Shown piece by piece: positions 9,486-20,076 of a stretch of 35,005 bases of DNA. The translations under genes and the position numbers were made by a program. This stretch comes from Betaproteobacteria bacterium (GTDB lineage: Bacteria; Pseudomonadota; Gammaproteobacteria; Burkholderiales; SG8-39), in contig CANKMT010000060.1 of NCBI GenBank assembly GCA_947482825.1, positions 1-35,005 on the forward strand, written 5' to 3'. The notes below the pieces were generated by a model that was not told where the DNA came from, ran no database searches, and was given only the letters and a program-made list of their open reading frames with translations. The number at the start of each line of letters is the position of its first letter. The stretch's first letter is position 1.

Positions 9486-9905
9486 TCAGTCGGCCAGCGC
9501 GTCGAGCGCCTTCTGGAAGCGGTTGGCGTGCGAGCGCTCCGCCTTGCCGAGCGTCTCGAACCAGTCGGCGATCTCGGTAAAGCCCTCCTCGCGCGCCTGC
9601 TTGGCCATGCCCGGGTACATGTCGGTGTACTCGTGCGTCTCGCCGGCCACCGCGGCTTTGAGGTTGTTGCGCGAGCTGCCGATCGCAAGGCCGGTGGCCG
9701 GGTCGCCCACCACTTCCATGTATTCCAGGTGCCCGTGGGCGTGGCCGGTTTCGCCTTCGGCCGTCGAGCGGAACAACGCGGCCACGTCGTTCTGGCCTTC
9801 GACATCGGCTTTCTGTGCGAAATAGAGGTAACGGCGGTTGGCCTGGCTTTCGCCGGCGAACGCGGCCTTGAGGTTGTCGTGCGTCTTGGATCCCTTGAGT
9901 TGCAT
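9486..9905 (-). CDS. Rubrerythrin-like diiron protein without rubredoxin domain
   Basis: 139 residues forming one ferritin-like four-helix bundle. Diiron ligands are visible: Glu19 (AGES), Glu52 and His55 (EGETGH), Glu89 and Glu92 (GETHEY), and Glu123 with His126 (AERSH). Rubrerythrins reduce hydrogen peroxide using electrons from rubredoxin. Here the C-terminal CxxC rubredoxin domain is absent and the chain ends right after the bundle, so an outside electron donor would be needed. The ATG has a strong AGGAGG site. Likely the first gene of the rubrerythrin-DUF3501-CNP1 group on the minus strand. Peroxide detoxification is inferred from the family. Confidence 0.92.
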   Translation of the reverse strand: MQLKGSKTHDNLKAAFAGESQANRRYLYFAQKADVEGQNDVAALFRSTAEGETGHAHGHLEYMEVVGDPATGLAIGSSRNNLKAAVAGETHEYTDMYPGMAKQAREEGFTEIADWFETLGKAERSHANRFQKALDALAD

Positions 9906-10057
9906 TTGCGCCTCCTGTAGGTGTGATGCGATGACGAGTACGGTGAATCCGGGTGTTGCTGCCTGAACAAACCGTAGGCTAGATCCCGGCGAACCATTAA
10001 TCAAATCGAAATTGGCAATCCCGGCGATTGATCCGCCCTATGCGCAGGCAGCCTTCC

Positions 10058-10573
10058 TCAGCGCGGGACGGCCTCGTCGCGGCGGCGCCTGAAACGCTGG
10101 TCCGTCGATAGGAAGCGGTGCAGTTCGGTGAGCGCCTGCTGGTACACGTCGCGCTTGAATTCGATCACCGAATCCAGGGGCACCCAGTAGTCATGCCAGC
10201 GCCAGGCGTCGAACTCGGGCTTCTCGTTGGCGCGCAGCTTCACGTCGCAGTCGCGCGCGGTCATACGCAGCAGGAACCAGATCTGCTTCTGGCCGCGGTA
10301 CGTCCCCCGCCAGTCGCGCCTCACCCACTGGTCCGGGACTTCGTAGCGCAGCCATTGCCGCGTGCGCCCGAGGATGCGCACGTGGTCGGGCTTGAGCCCG
10401 GTCTCTTCTTCAAGCTCGCGAAACATCGCCTGCTCGGGGGTTTCGCCGTGCTTGATCCCGCCCTGCGGGAACTGCCACGAATGCTGGTGGACGCGCTTGC
10501 CCCAGAACACCTCGTTGCGGGTGTTGCAGAGGATGATGCCGACGTTGGGGCGGTACCCATCTTTATCGAGCAT
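10058..10573 (-). CDS. rppH: RNA pyrophosphohydrolase (Nudix)
   Basis: 171 residues. It removes pyrophosphate from 5'-triphosphorylated RNAs, which triggers RNase E decay. The Nudix box is complete at residues 38-60: [20 protein letters not shown], then TGL. The N-terminus [17 protein letters not shown] and the motif [11 protein letters not shown] are typical of RppH rather than other Nudix enzymes. The ATG is chosen because homologues begin MLD; the frame is open 15 codons further. Divergent from proS with 67 bp between the starts, the standard betaproteobacterial arrangement. Confidence 0.95.
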   Translation of the reverse strand: MLDKDGYRPNVGIILCNTRNEVFWGKRVHQHSWQFPQGGIKHGETPEQAMFRELEEETGLKPDHVRILGRTRQWLRYEVPDQWVRRDWRGTYRGQKQIWFLLRMTARDCDVKLRANEKPEFDAWRWHDYWVPLDSVIEFKRDVYQQALTELHRFLSTDQRFRRRRDEAVPR

Positions 10574-10640
10574 CCTGACACCGCCATCAGTTAGAATCTT
10601 GGGTTGATTTTTCCACATTTTCGCAGCGAATAAAAGCTAA

Positions 10641-12353
<1,713 letters not shown>

Positions 12354-12360
12354 GGCCTGC

Positions 12361-12954
12361 GTGAAGGCGTTCTGCGCCGCGCTTCTCCTTGTCGCCTGCG
12401 GTGCGGTCCACGCAGGCGCCCAGCAATACGAACCCCTCGGCGCGCACGCGCGCGCGGCCATGTCGGCCGCAATCAGCGACAAGTCGCCGGCCCTGCTCCT
12501 GTTCAAGGATCCGGAGCAGGCCCGCACCTGGCTGAACGAAATGTCCGCGCGCCTCGCCCGGCGCATCCCCGACCGCAAGAGCCGCACCGAATTGCTGAAG
12601 ACCGTCCACCACGAGGCGCAGCGCGCCGGCCTCGACCCGCAGCTCGTGCTCGGCCTCATGGAAGTCGAAAGCGGCTTCAGGAAGTACGCGGTCTCCAGCG
12701 CCGGTGCGCGCGGCTACATGCAGGTGATGCCTTTCTGGATCAAGCTGATCGGGCGCCCCGGGGACAACCTGTTCCACCTGCGCCTCAACGTGCGCTATGG
12801 CTGCGTCATCCTGCGCCACTACCTCGACATCGAAAACGGCGACTACTACCGGGCGCTTGGCCGATACAACGGCAGCCTGGGCAAGCCCGAGTACCCCAAC
12901 CTCGTGCTCGGCGCATGGAAGGGCAAGTGGGGATACATCGGAGCAACGAGTTGA
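12361..12954 (+). CDS. Exported lytic transglycosylase, SLT domain
   Basis: 197 residues starting at GTG, with GAGG about eight bases before. A signal peptide (about residues 1-19, ACGAVHAG) precedes a helical segment and an SLT domain: the catalytic Glu103 in LMEVESGF, then SSAGARGYMQVMP and LRLNVRYGCVILRHYL and GRYNGSLGKPEYP. Such enzymes cleave the MurNAc-GlcNAc bond in peptidoglycan with formation of 1,6-anhydroMurNAc. It lies directly behind proS and two bases ahead of the DUF58 gene, so it likely begins or joins the envelope operon that ends in mltB. Confidence 0.9.
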   Translation: MKAFCAALLLVACGAVHAGAQQYEPLGAHARAAMSAAISDKSPALLLFKDPEQARTWLNEMSARLARRIPDRKSRTELLKTVHHEAQRAGLDPQLVLGLMEVESGFRKYAVSSAGARGYMQVMPFWIKLIGRPGDNLFHLRLNVRYGCVILRHYLDIENGDYYRALGRYNGSLGKPEYPNLVLGAWKGKWGYIGATS

Positions 12955-12955
12955 G

Positions 12956-13951
12956 ATGGCCGCGCAGCTGACTGCCGGCGGCACGCGGCGCTCGCGCCTT
13001 GGCACCTGGTTCTACGGTCGCAGGACCGTGGAACACGGCCCGATCACGCTCGGCCATCGCCGCGTCTACATCATGCCAACGCGCATCGGGATGATGTTCG
13101 CCGCAACGCTCGCGATCATGCTGGTCGGCTCGATCAACTACGTGCTTTCGCTCGGCTTCATGCTCACCTTCCTGCTCGCCGGGCTGGCCCTTGCCGGCAT
13201 GGTCCACACGGTGCGCAACCTTGCGCGGCTGGTGGTCGTCAGCGGTCGCGCCGAGCCGGTGTTCGCGGGCGAATCGGCGCAGTTCCGCCTGTTCGTCGAG
13301 AACCCCGCGCCCTGGGTGCGTCCCGCGGTCATGGTTCGCCACGACGCTTCGGGCGCGCAGACGGTGGACGACATCCCCGCCTCGGCAACGGCCGATGTCA
13401 TTCTTCCGGTGCACGCCGCGCGGCGCGGATGGCTCGACCTTGGCCGGGTGAGCCTCGAGACCCGCTTCCCGATCGGCCTGTTCCGCGCCTGGAGCCACGT
13501 GCAGCCGGACTTCCGGTGCCTTGTCTACCCGCGCCCGGAGAAAGCCCCCTTGCCACCCTCGAGCCCGGACGCGAGTTTCGGCTCGAGGCAGGCGGCAACC
13601 CAGGGCACCGACGATTTTTCCAGCCTGCGCACCTACCAGCCGGCCGATTCGCCGCGCCACGTCGCTTGGAAAGCCGTCGCGCGCACCGACGACATGCTGA
13701 CCAAGCAGTTTACCGGCGATGCGTCCGCCGAGCTCATCCTCGACTGGGCCCTGATTCCGGGTGCACTCGACCTCGAGGCAAAACTCTCGCGGCTCACCGG
13801 CTGGGTGCTCGCGTGCGAGGCCGCAGGCCTGCGCTACGGATTGCGCATGCCCGGGGTCAACATCCCCGCGGCGCACGGCGACATGCATCGTACCGCCTGC
13901 CTCACCGCGCTCGCCCTGTTCGAGCCCGCGGCCGCCCCGGCGGCTGGATGA
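12956..13951 (+). CDS. DUF58 domain membrane protein
   Basis: 331 residues. Two hydrophobic segments (about 42-85: MMFAATLAIMLVGSINYVLS and GFMLTFLLAGLALAGMVHT) anchor the N-terminus; a beta-rich part follows, then the DUF58 signature LRTYQPADSPRHVAWKAVAR and TKQF. Family knowledge: usually encoded with a MoxR AAA+ ATPase and a TgpA-type transglutaminase. Here the TgpA-type gene follows at once, but no MoxR gene precedes it; a lytic transglycosylase takes that place. The ATG two bases after that gene's stop is chosen; upstream in-frame sequence is overlap with it. Function unknown. Confidence 0.9.
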   Translation: MAAQLTAGGTRRSRLGTWFYGRRTVEHGPITLGHRRVYIMPTRIGMMFAATLAIMLVGSINYVLSLGFMLTFLLAGLALAGMVHTVRNLARLVVVSGRAEPVFAGESAQFRLFVENPAPWVRPAVMVRHDASGAQTVDDIPASATADVILPVHAARRGWLDLGRVSLETRFPIGLFRAWSHVQPDFRCLVYPRPEKAPLPPSSPDASFGSRQAATQGTDDFSSLRTYQPADSPRHVAWKAVARTDDMLTKQFTGDASAELILDWALIPGALDLEAKLSRLTGWVLACEAAGLRYGLRMPGVNIPAAHGDMHRTACLTALALFEPAAAPAAG

Positions 13952-13958
13952 CGCGCAA

Positions 13959-15932
13959 TTGATCGCGGCGGCCGCCCACCCCCTCGCCCCGGAGCAGCGC
14001 GCCGTGACCGGACGCGACCTCGGCTGGCTGTGCGGGTGCCTCGTATTCGTCATGGCGCCGCACGCAATGCGGGTGCCCTGGTGGCTGACGGCCCTGTCGA
14101 TGTGCCTGTTCGGATGGCGCGTCTACGTCGCGATGAGCCAGCGGCGCCTGCCCTCGGTCTGGATCCTGGTGGGCGTGGCCCTGCTGGGCATGCTGGCCAT
14201 CGGGCTGGAATACCGGACCATCTTCGGCCGCGCCTCAGGCATCGCGCTGCTGATGGTGCTCGCCGGACTCAAGCTGCTCGAGATGCGCACCCACCGTGAC
14301 GCCACGATGGTGGTGTTCCTGTGCTATTTTCTGGTGCTGACGAATTTCCTCTATACCCAGTCGATCCAGACCGCCGTGATCATGTTCGCCGCGCTGGTCG
14401 CGATCACCGGCGCCCTCGTCTCGTTCAGCGCGCCGCACCGATCATCGATGGCCGACCTGCGCACGGCCGGCCTGCTGCTCGTGCATGCGATCCCGATCGC
14501 CGCAGTGCTCTTCGTGCTCTTTCCGCGGGTGCAGGGCCCGCTTTGGGGCATGCCGCAGGATGCCTATTCCGGCGTCACCGGCCTGACCGACACGATGTCG
14601 CCCGGCACGCTCTCGCAGCTTTCGGTCTCCGACGCCATCGCCTTTCGCGCGTTGTTCAAGGGGCCGGCGCCCTCGCCGCGCCAGCTTTACTGGCGCGGTC
14701 CGGTGCTGTGGGATTACGACGGACGCACCTGGCGCACCGGGCCGCGCCGCTGGCGCACCGCCGACGAGGTCACCGGCGGCGAGGCGAGGTTCGAATATTC
14801 CGTCGTGCTCGAGCCGCATAACCGTAACTGGCTGTTCGCGCTCGAAACGGCGGCCTCGTTGCCGCCGAACTCGTGGCTGTCGAACGACGGACAGGTAATG
14901 TCGAACGCGGAGATCCGCAATCGCATGCGCTACGACATGGTCTCGGTTGCCGGCGGTCAGCGCGGCGGCGAGGAGACCCAAGGCAGCCAGGCGCGCGCGA
15001 CGATCCTTCCGGCGGGATTCAATCCACGCACGCTTGCACTGGCGCAGGAGTGGCAACGCACGATCGCGGACGACGACGCAATGCTGAGGCACGCCATCGC
15101 CTGGCTGCGCGATCAGCGTTTTGTCTACACGCTGCTGCCGCCCGCGCTCGGCCGCGACAGCGTCGACGAGTTCCTCTTCGATACCAAGCGCGGCTTCTGC
15201 GAACATTTTTCCTCGGCGTTCGTAGTGCTGATGCGCGCGGCGGGTGTGCCCGCAAGAGTGGTCACCGGCTACCAGGGCGGCGAGTTCAACCCGCTGGACG
15301 GGTATGTCACCGTGAGGCAGGCCGAGGCACACGCATGGGCCGAGGTCTACGTCACGGCGCGCGGGTGGGTGCGGGTGGATCCCACCGCGGTATCGATGCC
15401 CGGCCGGGTGGACTCGGGCATGGCCAACTCGGTGCCTTCGGGCGATCCCGTGCCATTCATGATGCGCGCCGACGCCGCCTGGCTTAAGTCGATGCGTTAC
15501 AACTGGGAAGCGCTCACGAATCGATGGAACCTCTGGGTGCTCGGCTACAACACCGATCGCCAGCGCGAGTTCCTCGCGCGGATCGGGTTCAGCGACGCCG
15601 ACTGGCGCAACCTCGCCACGATGTTGCTGACGACCGTGGGCCTGATCCTCGTTGCCTTGCTCGCCTGGTCGCTCAAGCGGCTGGTGCGGCCCGACCCGGT
15701 CCAGCAACTCTGGCTCGCTTTCTGCCGCAAGCTGGCCGCCGCGGGCGTGGAGCGCGATCCGCACGAAGGCCCGCGCGACTTCACGGCGCGCGCGGCGCAG
15801 CGTTTCCCGAACGTCGCCGCGACAATCGTTGCGGTCGGGGAGCGATATATCTCCCTGCGCTACGGGGCCGTGCGCCGCGACGCCGAACTTGCCGAACTCA
15901 AGAAATCGGTGCGGGAGTTCCGCCCGGCATGA
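13959..15932 (+). CDS. TgpA-like membrane transglutaminase (DUF3488/transglutaminase-like/DUF4129)
   Basis: About 657 residues. The N-terminal part has a run of membrane helices (VPWWLTALSMCLFGWRVYVA through VHAIPIAAVLFVLFPRV). A periplasmic transglutaminase-like domain follows with Cys in RGFCEHFSSAF, His in EAHAWAEVY and Asp in WVRVDPTA. Then comes one more helix (LLTTVGLILVALLAWSLKRL) and a DUF4129 tail. TgpA of Pseudomonas aeruginosa has this layout and is needed for viability there. Start is uncertain: TTG at 13959, seven bases after the DUF58 stop, or GTG at 14004 with GGAG before it; I give the longer. Its stop overlaps the start of mltB. Confidence 0.92.
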   Translation: MIAAAAHPLAPEQRAVTGRDLGWLCGCLVFVMAPHAMRVPWWLTALSMCLFGWRVYVAMSQRRLPSVWILVGVALLGMLAIGLEYRTIFGRASGIALLMVLAGLKLLEMRTHRDATMVVFLCYFLVLTNFLYTQSIQTAVIMFAALVAITGALVSFSAPHRSSMADLRTAGLLLVHAIPIAAVLFVLFPRVQGPLWGMPQDAYSGVTGLTDTMSPGTLSQLSVSDAIAFRALFKGPAPSPRQLYWRGPVLWDYDGRTWRTGPRRWRTADEVTGGEARFEYSVVLEPHNRNWLFALETAASLPPNSWLSNDGQVMSNAEIRNRMRYDMVSVAGGQRGGEETQGSQARATILPAGFNPRTLALAQEWQRTIADDDAMLRHAIAWLRDQRFVYTLLPPALGRDSVDEFLFDTKRGFCEHFSSAFVVLMRAAGVPARVVTGYQGGEFNPLDGYVTVRQAEAHAWAEVYVTARGWVRVDPTAVSMPGRVDSGMANSVPSGDPVPFMMRADAAWLKSMRYNWEALTNRWNLWVLGYNTDRQREFLARIGFSDADWRNLATMLLTTVGLILVALLAWSLKRLVRPDPVQQLWLAFCRKLAAAGVERDPHEGPRDFTARAAQRFPNVAATIVAVGERYISLRYGAVRRDAELAELKKSVREFRPA

Positions 15933-16975
15933 GGCAACTCTTCGCGGGGATGTTCGCGCTGCTCGCCTGCACCGTATCGTTTGCGCCGATGGCGCAGCCG
16001 CGCGCAGCCGAGCGCGGCTATGCCAACCGGCCGGAAGTGCGCGAATTCATCCGCGACATGGTCGGGCGGCACGCCTTTGCCGAAGGCGACCTGTATGCGC
16101 TGTTTGCGCTCACCACGCGCCAGCCCGAAATCCTCAAGGCCATCCGGCCGGCCTCCTCACCGCGGGTTCGCTCCTGGCGGAACTACCGGCCGATTTTCGT
16201 GAACGAGCGCCACATCGCCGACGGAGTGCGCTTCGCCGAGCAGCATGCCGAAGCGCTTTCCCGCGCCGAGTCGGGATACGGCGTGCCGCGCGAATTCATC
16301 GTCGCCATCATCGGGGTCGAAACCTATTACGGCCGCAACATGGGCAAATGGCGCGTGATCGACGCGCTGTCGACCCTTGCCTTCGACTATCCGCCCCGCG
16401 CCGATTACTTCCGTTCCGAGCTTGAAGCTTTCCTGATCTTCTCGCGCGAGGCCGGCCTGGACGCGCTCGAAGTGCGCGGCTCGTATGCGGGCGCCATCGG
16501 CATCCCTCAGTTCATGCCCAACAGCTACCGGCGCTGGGCGGTCGACTTCGACGGCGACGGCGTGGCGCAACTTCGCTCCAGCCCTACCGACGCCATCGGG
16601 TCGGTGGCGAATTTCCTGAAGTCCCACGGTTGGGCGAGCGGCGAGCCGGTCCTGTTTGCGGCCGACGTCGGAAATGCCGACGCGGCACCGCTGATCGCCG
16701 ACGGGATAAAGCCCTCGCGCACACTGGCCGAACTGGCGGCGGCAGGCGTCGCGATACGCGCTTCGCCCGCGCCCAACCCGGCGGCGCTTGGCGCCCTGAT
16801 CGACCTCGTGACGCCGGACCGGCCCACGGAATATCGCGTGGGCCTGCAGAATTTCTACGTGATCACGCGCTACAACCGCAGCTCTTTTTACGCCGCAGCG
16901 GTCTACGACCTGGCGCAGGCCTTGCGCATCGCCGCCACCCGCCAGGCTGCAGGCCGGCCTGCTCCGGGATCATGA
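15929..16975 (+). CDS. mltB: Lytic murein transglycosylase B
   Basis: 348 residues of the SltB/MltB family. A signal peptide (about 1-22) lacks a convincing lipobox, so the protein may be soluble in the periplasm. The catalytic Glu131 is in IIGVETYYGRNMGKWRVIDAL, followed by GAIGIPQFMPNSYRRWAVDFD and DAIGSVANFLKSHGW, and NFYVITRYNRSSFYAAAVYDL near the end. Cleaves peptidoglycan glycan strands. Its ATG overlaps the stop of the TgpA-like gene by four bases, and its stop overlaps that of nlpD on the other strand by six bases. Confidence 0.95.
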   Translation: MRQLFAGMFALLACTVSFAPMAQPRAAERGYANRPEVREFIRDMVGRHAFAEGDLYALFALTTRQPEILKAIRPASSPRVRSWRNYRPIFVNERHIADGVRFAEQHAEALSRAESGYGVPREFIVAIIGVETYYGRNMGKWRVIDALSTLAFDYPPRADYFRSELEAFLIFSREAGLDALEVRGSYAGAIGIPQFMPNSYRRWAVDFDGDGVAQLRSSPTDAIGSVANFLKSHGWASGEPVLFAADVGNADAAPLIADGIKPSRTLAELAAAGVAIRASPAPNPAALGALIDLVTPDRPTEYRVGLQNFYVITRYNRSSFYAAAVYDLAQALRIAATRQAAGRPAPGS

Positions 16976-18007
16976 CGGCGGCAGGAATTTCGCCGGATCC
17001 ACGGGCTTGCCGGACTTGCGGATCTCGAAATGCAGCTTGGGCGAATCGGCGTCGGTGTCGCCGAGTTCGGCGATCTGCTGGCCGCGCGTGACTGTTTGGT
17101 CCTGCTTGACGAGGATCTCGCGGTTATGCGCGTACACGCTGTTGAAGTTGTTGTCGTGCTTGATGACGATGAGCTTGCCGTAGCCGCGAATGCCGGTGCC
17201 GATGTAGATCACGCGCCCGCCGGCGGCCGCAACCACCGGGTCGCCGGGCTTGCCTGCGATATCGATGCCTTTGCTCGAAGGCTCGGCAAATTTTCCCACC
17301 ACCTTGCCGCGCGCCGGCCAGATGAATTCGATCGCGTCGGCCTCGCGCGGCTCGGCCGCCGGGTTGGCCGGGGGCGCAGGCTGGAGGGCCGCCGCGGGCT
17401 TGGCCGCTTCGGGCTTCGCGAGTGGCGCAATCGCCGCCGCCTGCGGATCGCTCTTTTGCATCATCGCGAGGTTTTCGCTCGAATACGGCAGGCGCAGGGC
17501 CTTGGGTTCGGTCTTCACCGTCCCGGTGTTTGCGGCGAGCGCGGGTTTCGATTCCTGCGGGCGCGAAGCGGCCGGCTTTGCTTCGTTCACAGGCCCGAGC
17601 GGCCGGGACTCGATCGGCCTTGATTCAACCGGGCCGGCACCGCGCGCCGCCCCGACCTGCACCGGCGGCTGCTCTTCAGGAGGCGTCACGCGCAACAACT
17701 GCCCGACGAGAATCCGGTCGGGGTTTTCGAGGCGGTTCCAATCCCGGACCTCGCGCGGTTCGGCGCCATGGTCAAGCGCGATGCTGTAAAGGGTGTCGCC
17801 ACGCTTGACCTGGTAGAAGCCCTGCGGCGTGGACACGGACGGCGCTCCGGGCACCGGCGCGGCCTGCGCCACCGGCGGCTTGGGTCCGCCGACCGTGGCC
17901 GGCGAGCGATCGGTCACCGGCGCCGAAGTCGGCCGGGAAGCGCAGCCGCCGAGCAACGTGCCAAGCGCGCAAGCGGCAATGACTGCGTAGACCGAGCCTT
18001 TGCTCAC
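16970..18007 (-). CDS. nlpD: NlpD-like lipoprotein with LysM and degenerate M23 (LytM) domain
   Basis: 345 residues starting at GTG inside the pcm stop (GTGA overlap). A lipoprotein signal with lipobox LLGGC places the acylated Cys at 22. LysM lies at about 64-110 ([17 protein letters not shown]), then a long proline- and alanine-rich linker, then an M23 domain from about 245 ([20 protein letters not shown]). The first zinc ligand is missing: SSKGIDIAG stands where active enzymes have a His. As in E. coli NlpD, it should therefore activate amidase AmiC for septal splitting rather than cut peptidoglycan. rpoS, the usual next gene, is absent. Confidence 0.93.
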   Translation of the reverse strand: MSKGSVYAVIAACALGTLLGGCASRPTSAPVTDRSPATVGGPKPPVAQAAPVPGAPSVSTPQGFYQVKRGDTLYSIALDHGAEPREVRDWNRLENPDRILVGQLLRVTPPEEQPPVQVGAARGAGPVESRPIESRPLGPVNEAKPAASRPQESKPALAANTGTVKTEPKALRLPYSSENLAMMQKSDPQAAAIAPLAKPEAAKPAAALQPAPPANPAAEPREADAIEFIWPARGKVVGKFAEPSSKGIDIAGKPGDPVVAAAGGRVIYIGTGIRGYGKLIVIKHDNNFNSVYAHNREILVKQDQTVTRGQQIAELGDTDADSPKLHFEIRKSGKPVDPAKFLPPS

Positions 18008-18684
18008 AACCTTCCAGTCTCCAGTGGAACGAACCTCACTGCATCCATCGCCTTCTCTGTGTAGGCGCGCGGGCCGCGCTCGATCAACACGAGCCTCTGC
18101 ACCCCGCGCCCGGCCTGCGGCATCTTCAACGGCAGGATCATTCTGCCACCCACGGCAAGCTGTTGTAAGAGGGCCTGCGGCACTTCGGGCGCAGCAGCGG
18201 CCACGATGATCGAATCGAAAGGCGCGGCCTTCGCCAGGCCGAGGTTGCCGTCGCCGTAGGTGAGGCGCAGGTTGGACAACTTCAGGCCGAGGAGGTTGCC
18301 GCGCGCGCGGTCGAGCAGCGCCTGGATGCGCTCGATCGAATAGACCTCCGGCGCCACATGGGCAAGCACCGCCGCCTGGTAACCGCAACCGGTGCCGATC
18401 TCGAGCACCTTGCCCAGGTCCCGGCCGCCGGCCCTCAGCGCCTCGATCATCTTTGCAACCACGTAGGGCTGCGAAATCGTCTGGCCAAGCCCGATCGGGA
18501 GCGCAGTGTCCTCGTAGGCGCGCGAAGCGAGCGCCTCTTCGACGAATACGTGTCTCGGCACCGCCGCCATTGCCGCGAGCACGCGCTCGTCGGTGATGCC
18601 TTCCCCGCGCAGCCGGTCGACCATCCTCTCGCGCGTGCGCTGCGAAGTCATGCCGATGCCGGCCAGGTTCTTCGCCTCGCGCAT
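18004..18684 (-). CDS. pcm: Protein-L-isoaspartate O-methyltransferase
   Basis: 226 residues. It methylates L-isoaspartyl residues in damaged proteins so that they can revert to aspartate. The motif [18 protein letters not shown] and the [20 protein letters not shown] block are characteristic; the SAM site is [31 protein letters not shown] is the conserved substrate-side loop. The ATG two bases after the surE stop keeps the conserved GIGMTS segment; an internal ATG at that motif is possible. Middle gene of surE-pcm-nlpD, all overlapping or nearly so. Confidence 0.96.
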   Translation of the reverse strand: MREAKNLAGIGMTSQRTRERMVDRLRGEGITDERVLAAMAAVPRHVFVEEALASRAYEDTALPIGLGQTISQPYVVAKMIEALRAGGRDLGKVLEIGTGCGYQAAVLAHVAPEVYSIERIQALLDRARGNLLGLKLSNLRLTYGDGNLGLAKAAPFDSIIVAAAAPEVPQALLQQLAVGGRMILPLKMPQAGRGVQRLVLIERGPRAYTEKAMDAVRFVPLETGRL

Positions 18685-18686
18685 GC

Positions 18687-19430
18687 CTACTTGCCCCACC
18701 ATTCGCGCACAAGTGCAGCCTGGCCGCGATGCGTGAGGTCGACCTGCAGCGGCGTCACCGACACCTTGCGGTTGGCCACCGCATGGAAGTCGGTGCCCGG
18801 CCCGCCATCCTGCGCGTCGCCGGCCGCGCCGATCCAGTAGATGGTCTGGCCGCGCGGGTTTTGCGACTTCACCACCGGCTCGGCCTTGTGCCGCTTGCCC
18901 AGGCGCGTGATCTCGACGCCGGCAATCTCCGCCTCGGGCAAGTCGGGCACGTTGACGTTGAGCAGAACCGGTTCGTTCATCGGCTCGCGCTGGAATCGTT
19001 CGACCAGTTGCGCGGCCATGCGGGCCGCCGTAACAAAATTCTTTCCGGCGTGGCTTGCGAGCGAAATCGCAATCGACGGGATGCCGAGAAGAAAGCCTTC
19101 GGTCGCCGCGGCAACGGTGCCCGAATAGATCGTGTCGTCGCCCATGTTGGCGCCGTAGTTGATGCCCGACACGACGATGTCGGGCTGGAATTCGAGGAAC
19201 CCCGTGACCGCGAGGTGCACGCAATCGGTCGGCGTGCCGTTGACGAACAAGAACCCGTTGGCCGCGCGCCGCACCATCAGCGGCCGGTCCAGCGTCAGCG
19301 AATTCGACGCGCCGCTGCGATCGCGCTCCGGCGCGACGACGGTGATCTCGCCAAGCGGCGCGAGATGCTCGGCCAGCACCGCGAGTCCCGGCGCAAAGTA
19401 GCCGTCGTCGTTGGAAAGGAGGATGCGCAC
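18687..19430 (-). CDS. surE: 5'/3'-nucleotidase SurE
   Basis: 247 residues, [15 protein letters not shown] with the metal-binding Asp pair at positions 8-9, [15 protein letters not shown], and [11 protein letters not shown], then [20 protein letters not shown]: all SurE hallmarks. It dephosphorylates nucleoside monophosphates and is induced in stationary phase in E. coli. First gene of the surE-pcm-nlpD operon; divergent from the HTH gene across a 237-bp spacer. Confidence 0.97.
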   Translation of the reverse strand: MRILLSNDDGYFAPGLAVLAEHLAPLGEITVVAPERDRSGASNSLTLDRPLMVRRAANGFLFVNGTPTDCVHLAVTGFLEFQPDIVVSGINYGANMGDDTIYSGTVAAATEGFLLGIPSIAISLASHAGKNFVTAARMAAQLVERFQREPMNEPVLLNVNVPDLPEAEIAGVEITRLGKRHKAEPVVKSQNPRGQTIYWIGAAGDAQDGGPGTDFHAVANRKVSVTPLQVDLTHRGQAALVREWWGK

Positions 19431-19667
19431 GGGGGAATTACTTCGCGGGGATTTACTTCGGGATAATTCACTTCAGGGCCGAGCGGCAGTCTAACATGAA
19501 GCCCCGCTCCGCCCGTGCCGCCGCGCGCCGCGCCGGGCCCTGCGCCGCGCCTGAATTTCGTAACATTGCTTTCACGAGATCCAACAGCGGTGCGGCTCCC
19601 AGAGCGGTTGTAATATTTATTTTGTTATACTGCCGGGGCAGTCAGGCACCCTGGAGGAAATCGGCAC
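19431..19667. other. Spacer between divergent surE and HTH regulator genes
   Basis: No gene is seen. Positions 19600-19631 form an AT-rich island in otherwise GC-rich DNA and include a -10-like TATACT at 19626-19631, about 36 bp before the HTH gene. No -35 box at normal spacing. The start region of the island could hold the HTH protein's own operator, but I see no clean dyad. Confidence 0.4.
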
Positions 19668-19925
19668 ATGGCGAACAGACGCTCTTCAGTCCCCACCAGC
19701 GAGCAGATGCGCGCGCAGGTTCTCGCCACCATCGCCGAGCGCCTCGCCCAGTCCGGCCACACGCAAAAAGAAGTCGCCGCGCAGTTGGGACTCGCGCAGC
19801 CGCAGGTCAGCGCGCTGATGAACAAGAAGGGCGACGGCTTCAGCCTCGATCGCCTGATCGATGTGGCCGTGCGCGCCGGTTTGTCGGTGCGCCTTTCGGT
19901 GACACGGCCCTACAAGCGCGACTAG
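19668..19925 (+). CDS. Solitary HTH_37/XRE-type regulator, HigA antitoxin-like
   Basis: 85 residues. The helix-turn-helix spans about residues 32-54 (TQKEVAAQLGLAQPQVSALM), followed by FSLDRLIDVAVRAGLSVRLSV, the usual end of HTH_37 antitoxin-like proteins. Such proteins normally follow a HigB/Gp49-like toxin gene, repress their own promoter and neutralise the toxin. No toxin-like frame lies on either side here, so it is either an orphan antitoxin or a regulator in its own right. GGAGGAAA precedes the ATG at a good distance. Confidence 0.88.
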   Translation: MANRRSSVPTSEQMRAQVLATIAERLAQSGHTQKEVAAQLGLAQPQVSALMNKKGDGFSLDRLIDVAVRAGLSVRLSVTRPYKRD

Positions 19926-19936
19926 AAACGTAAGAC

Positions 19937-19985
19937 CGTATGGAAGGCGCCCGCGCCGCAGGATCGTATGGAAGGCGCCCGCGCC
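19937..19985. repeat. Two direct copies of a 21-bp sequence, period 28
   Basis: CGTATGGAAGGCGCCCGCGC plus one base occurs at 19937-19957 and again, identical, at 19965-19985. Each copy contains a GC dyad (GGCGCCCGCGCC). It lies between the HTH gene and the next TctC gene, and could be an operator pair or a replication-slippage product. Confidence 0.85.
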
Positions 19986-20076
19986 TTCAACGCGAAGCGA
20001 AAGCCCCAGTTTCGCGATCATTAAGCGGCGCGAGACCCCGCGCCAGTATGCTGTGCGCTCAAGGAGGAAAGCACCG

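Noticed and set aside
9960-10010. Promoter of the rubrerythrin gene (TTGATT with TAGCCT, 17 bp apart)
   Set aside because: The -10 box is too poor to list; the spacing alone is not enough.
14442-15764. 440-codon frame antisense to the TgpA-like gene
   Set aside because: The sense gene has a complete catalytic triad and domain set; the antisense product is low-complexity.
19496-19925. Toxin-antitoxin pair with the HTH gene as antitoxin
   Set aside because: No toxin-like frame with a ribosome site is present on either side of it.
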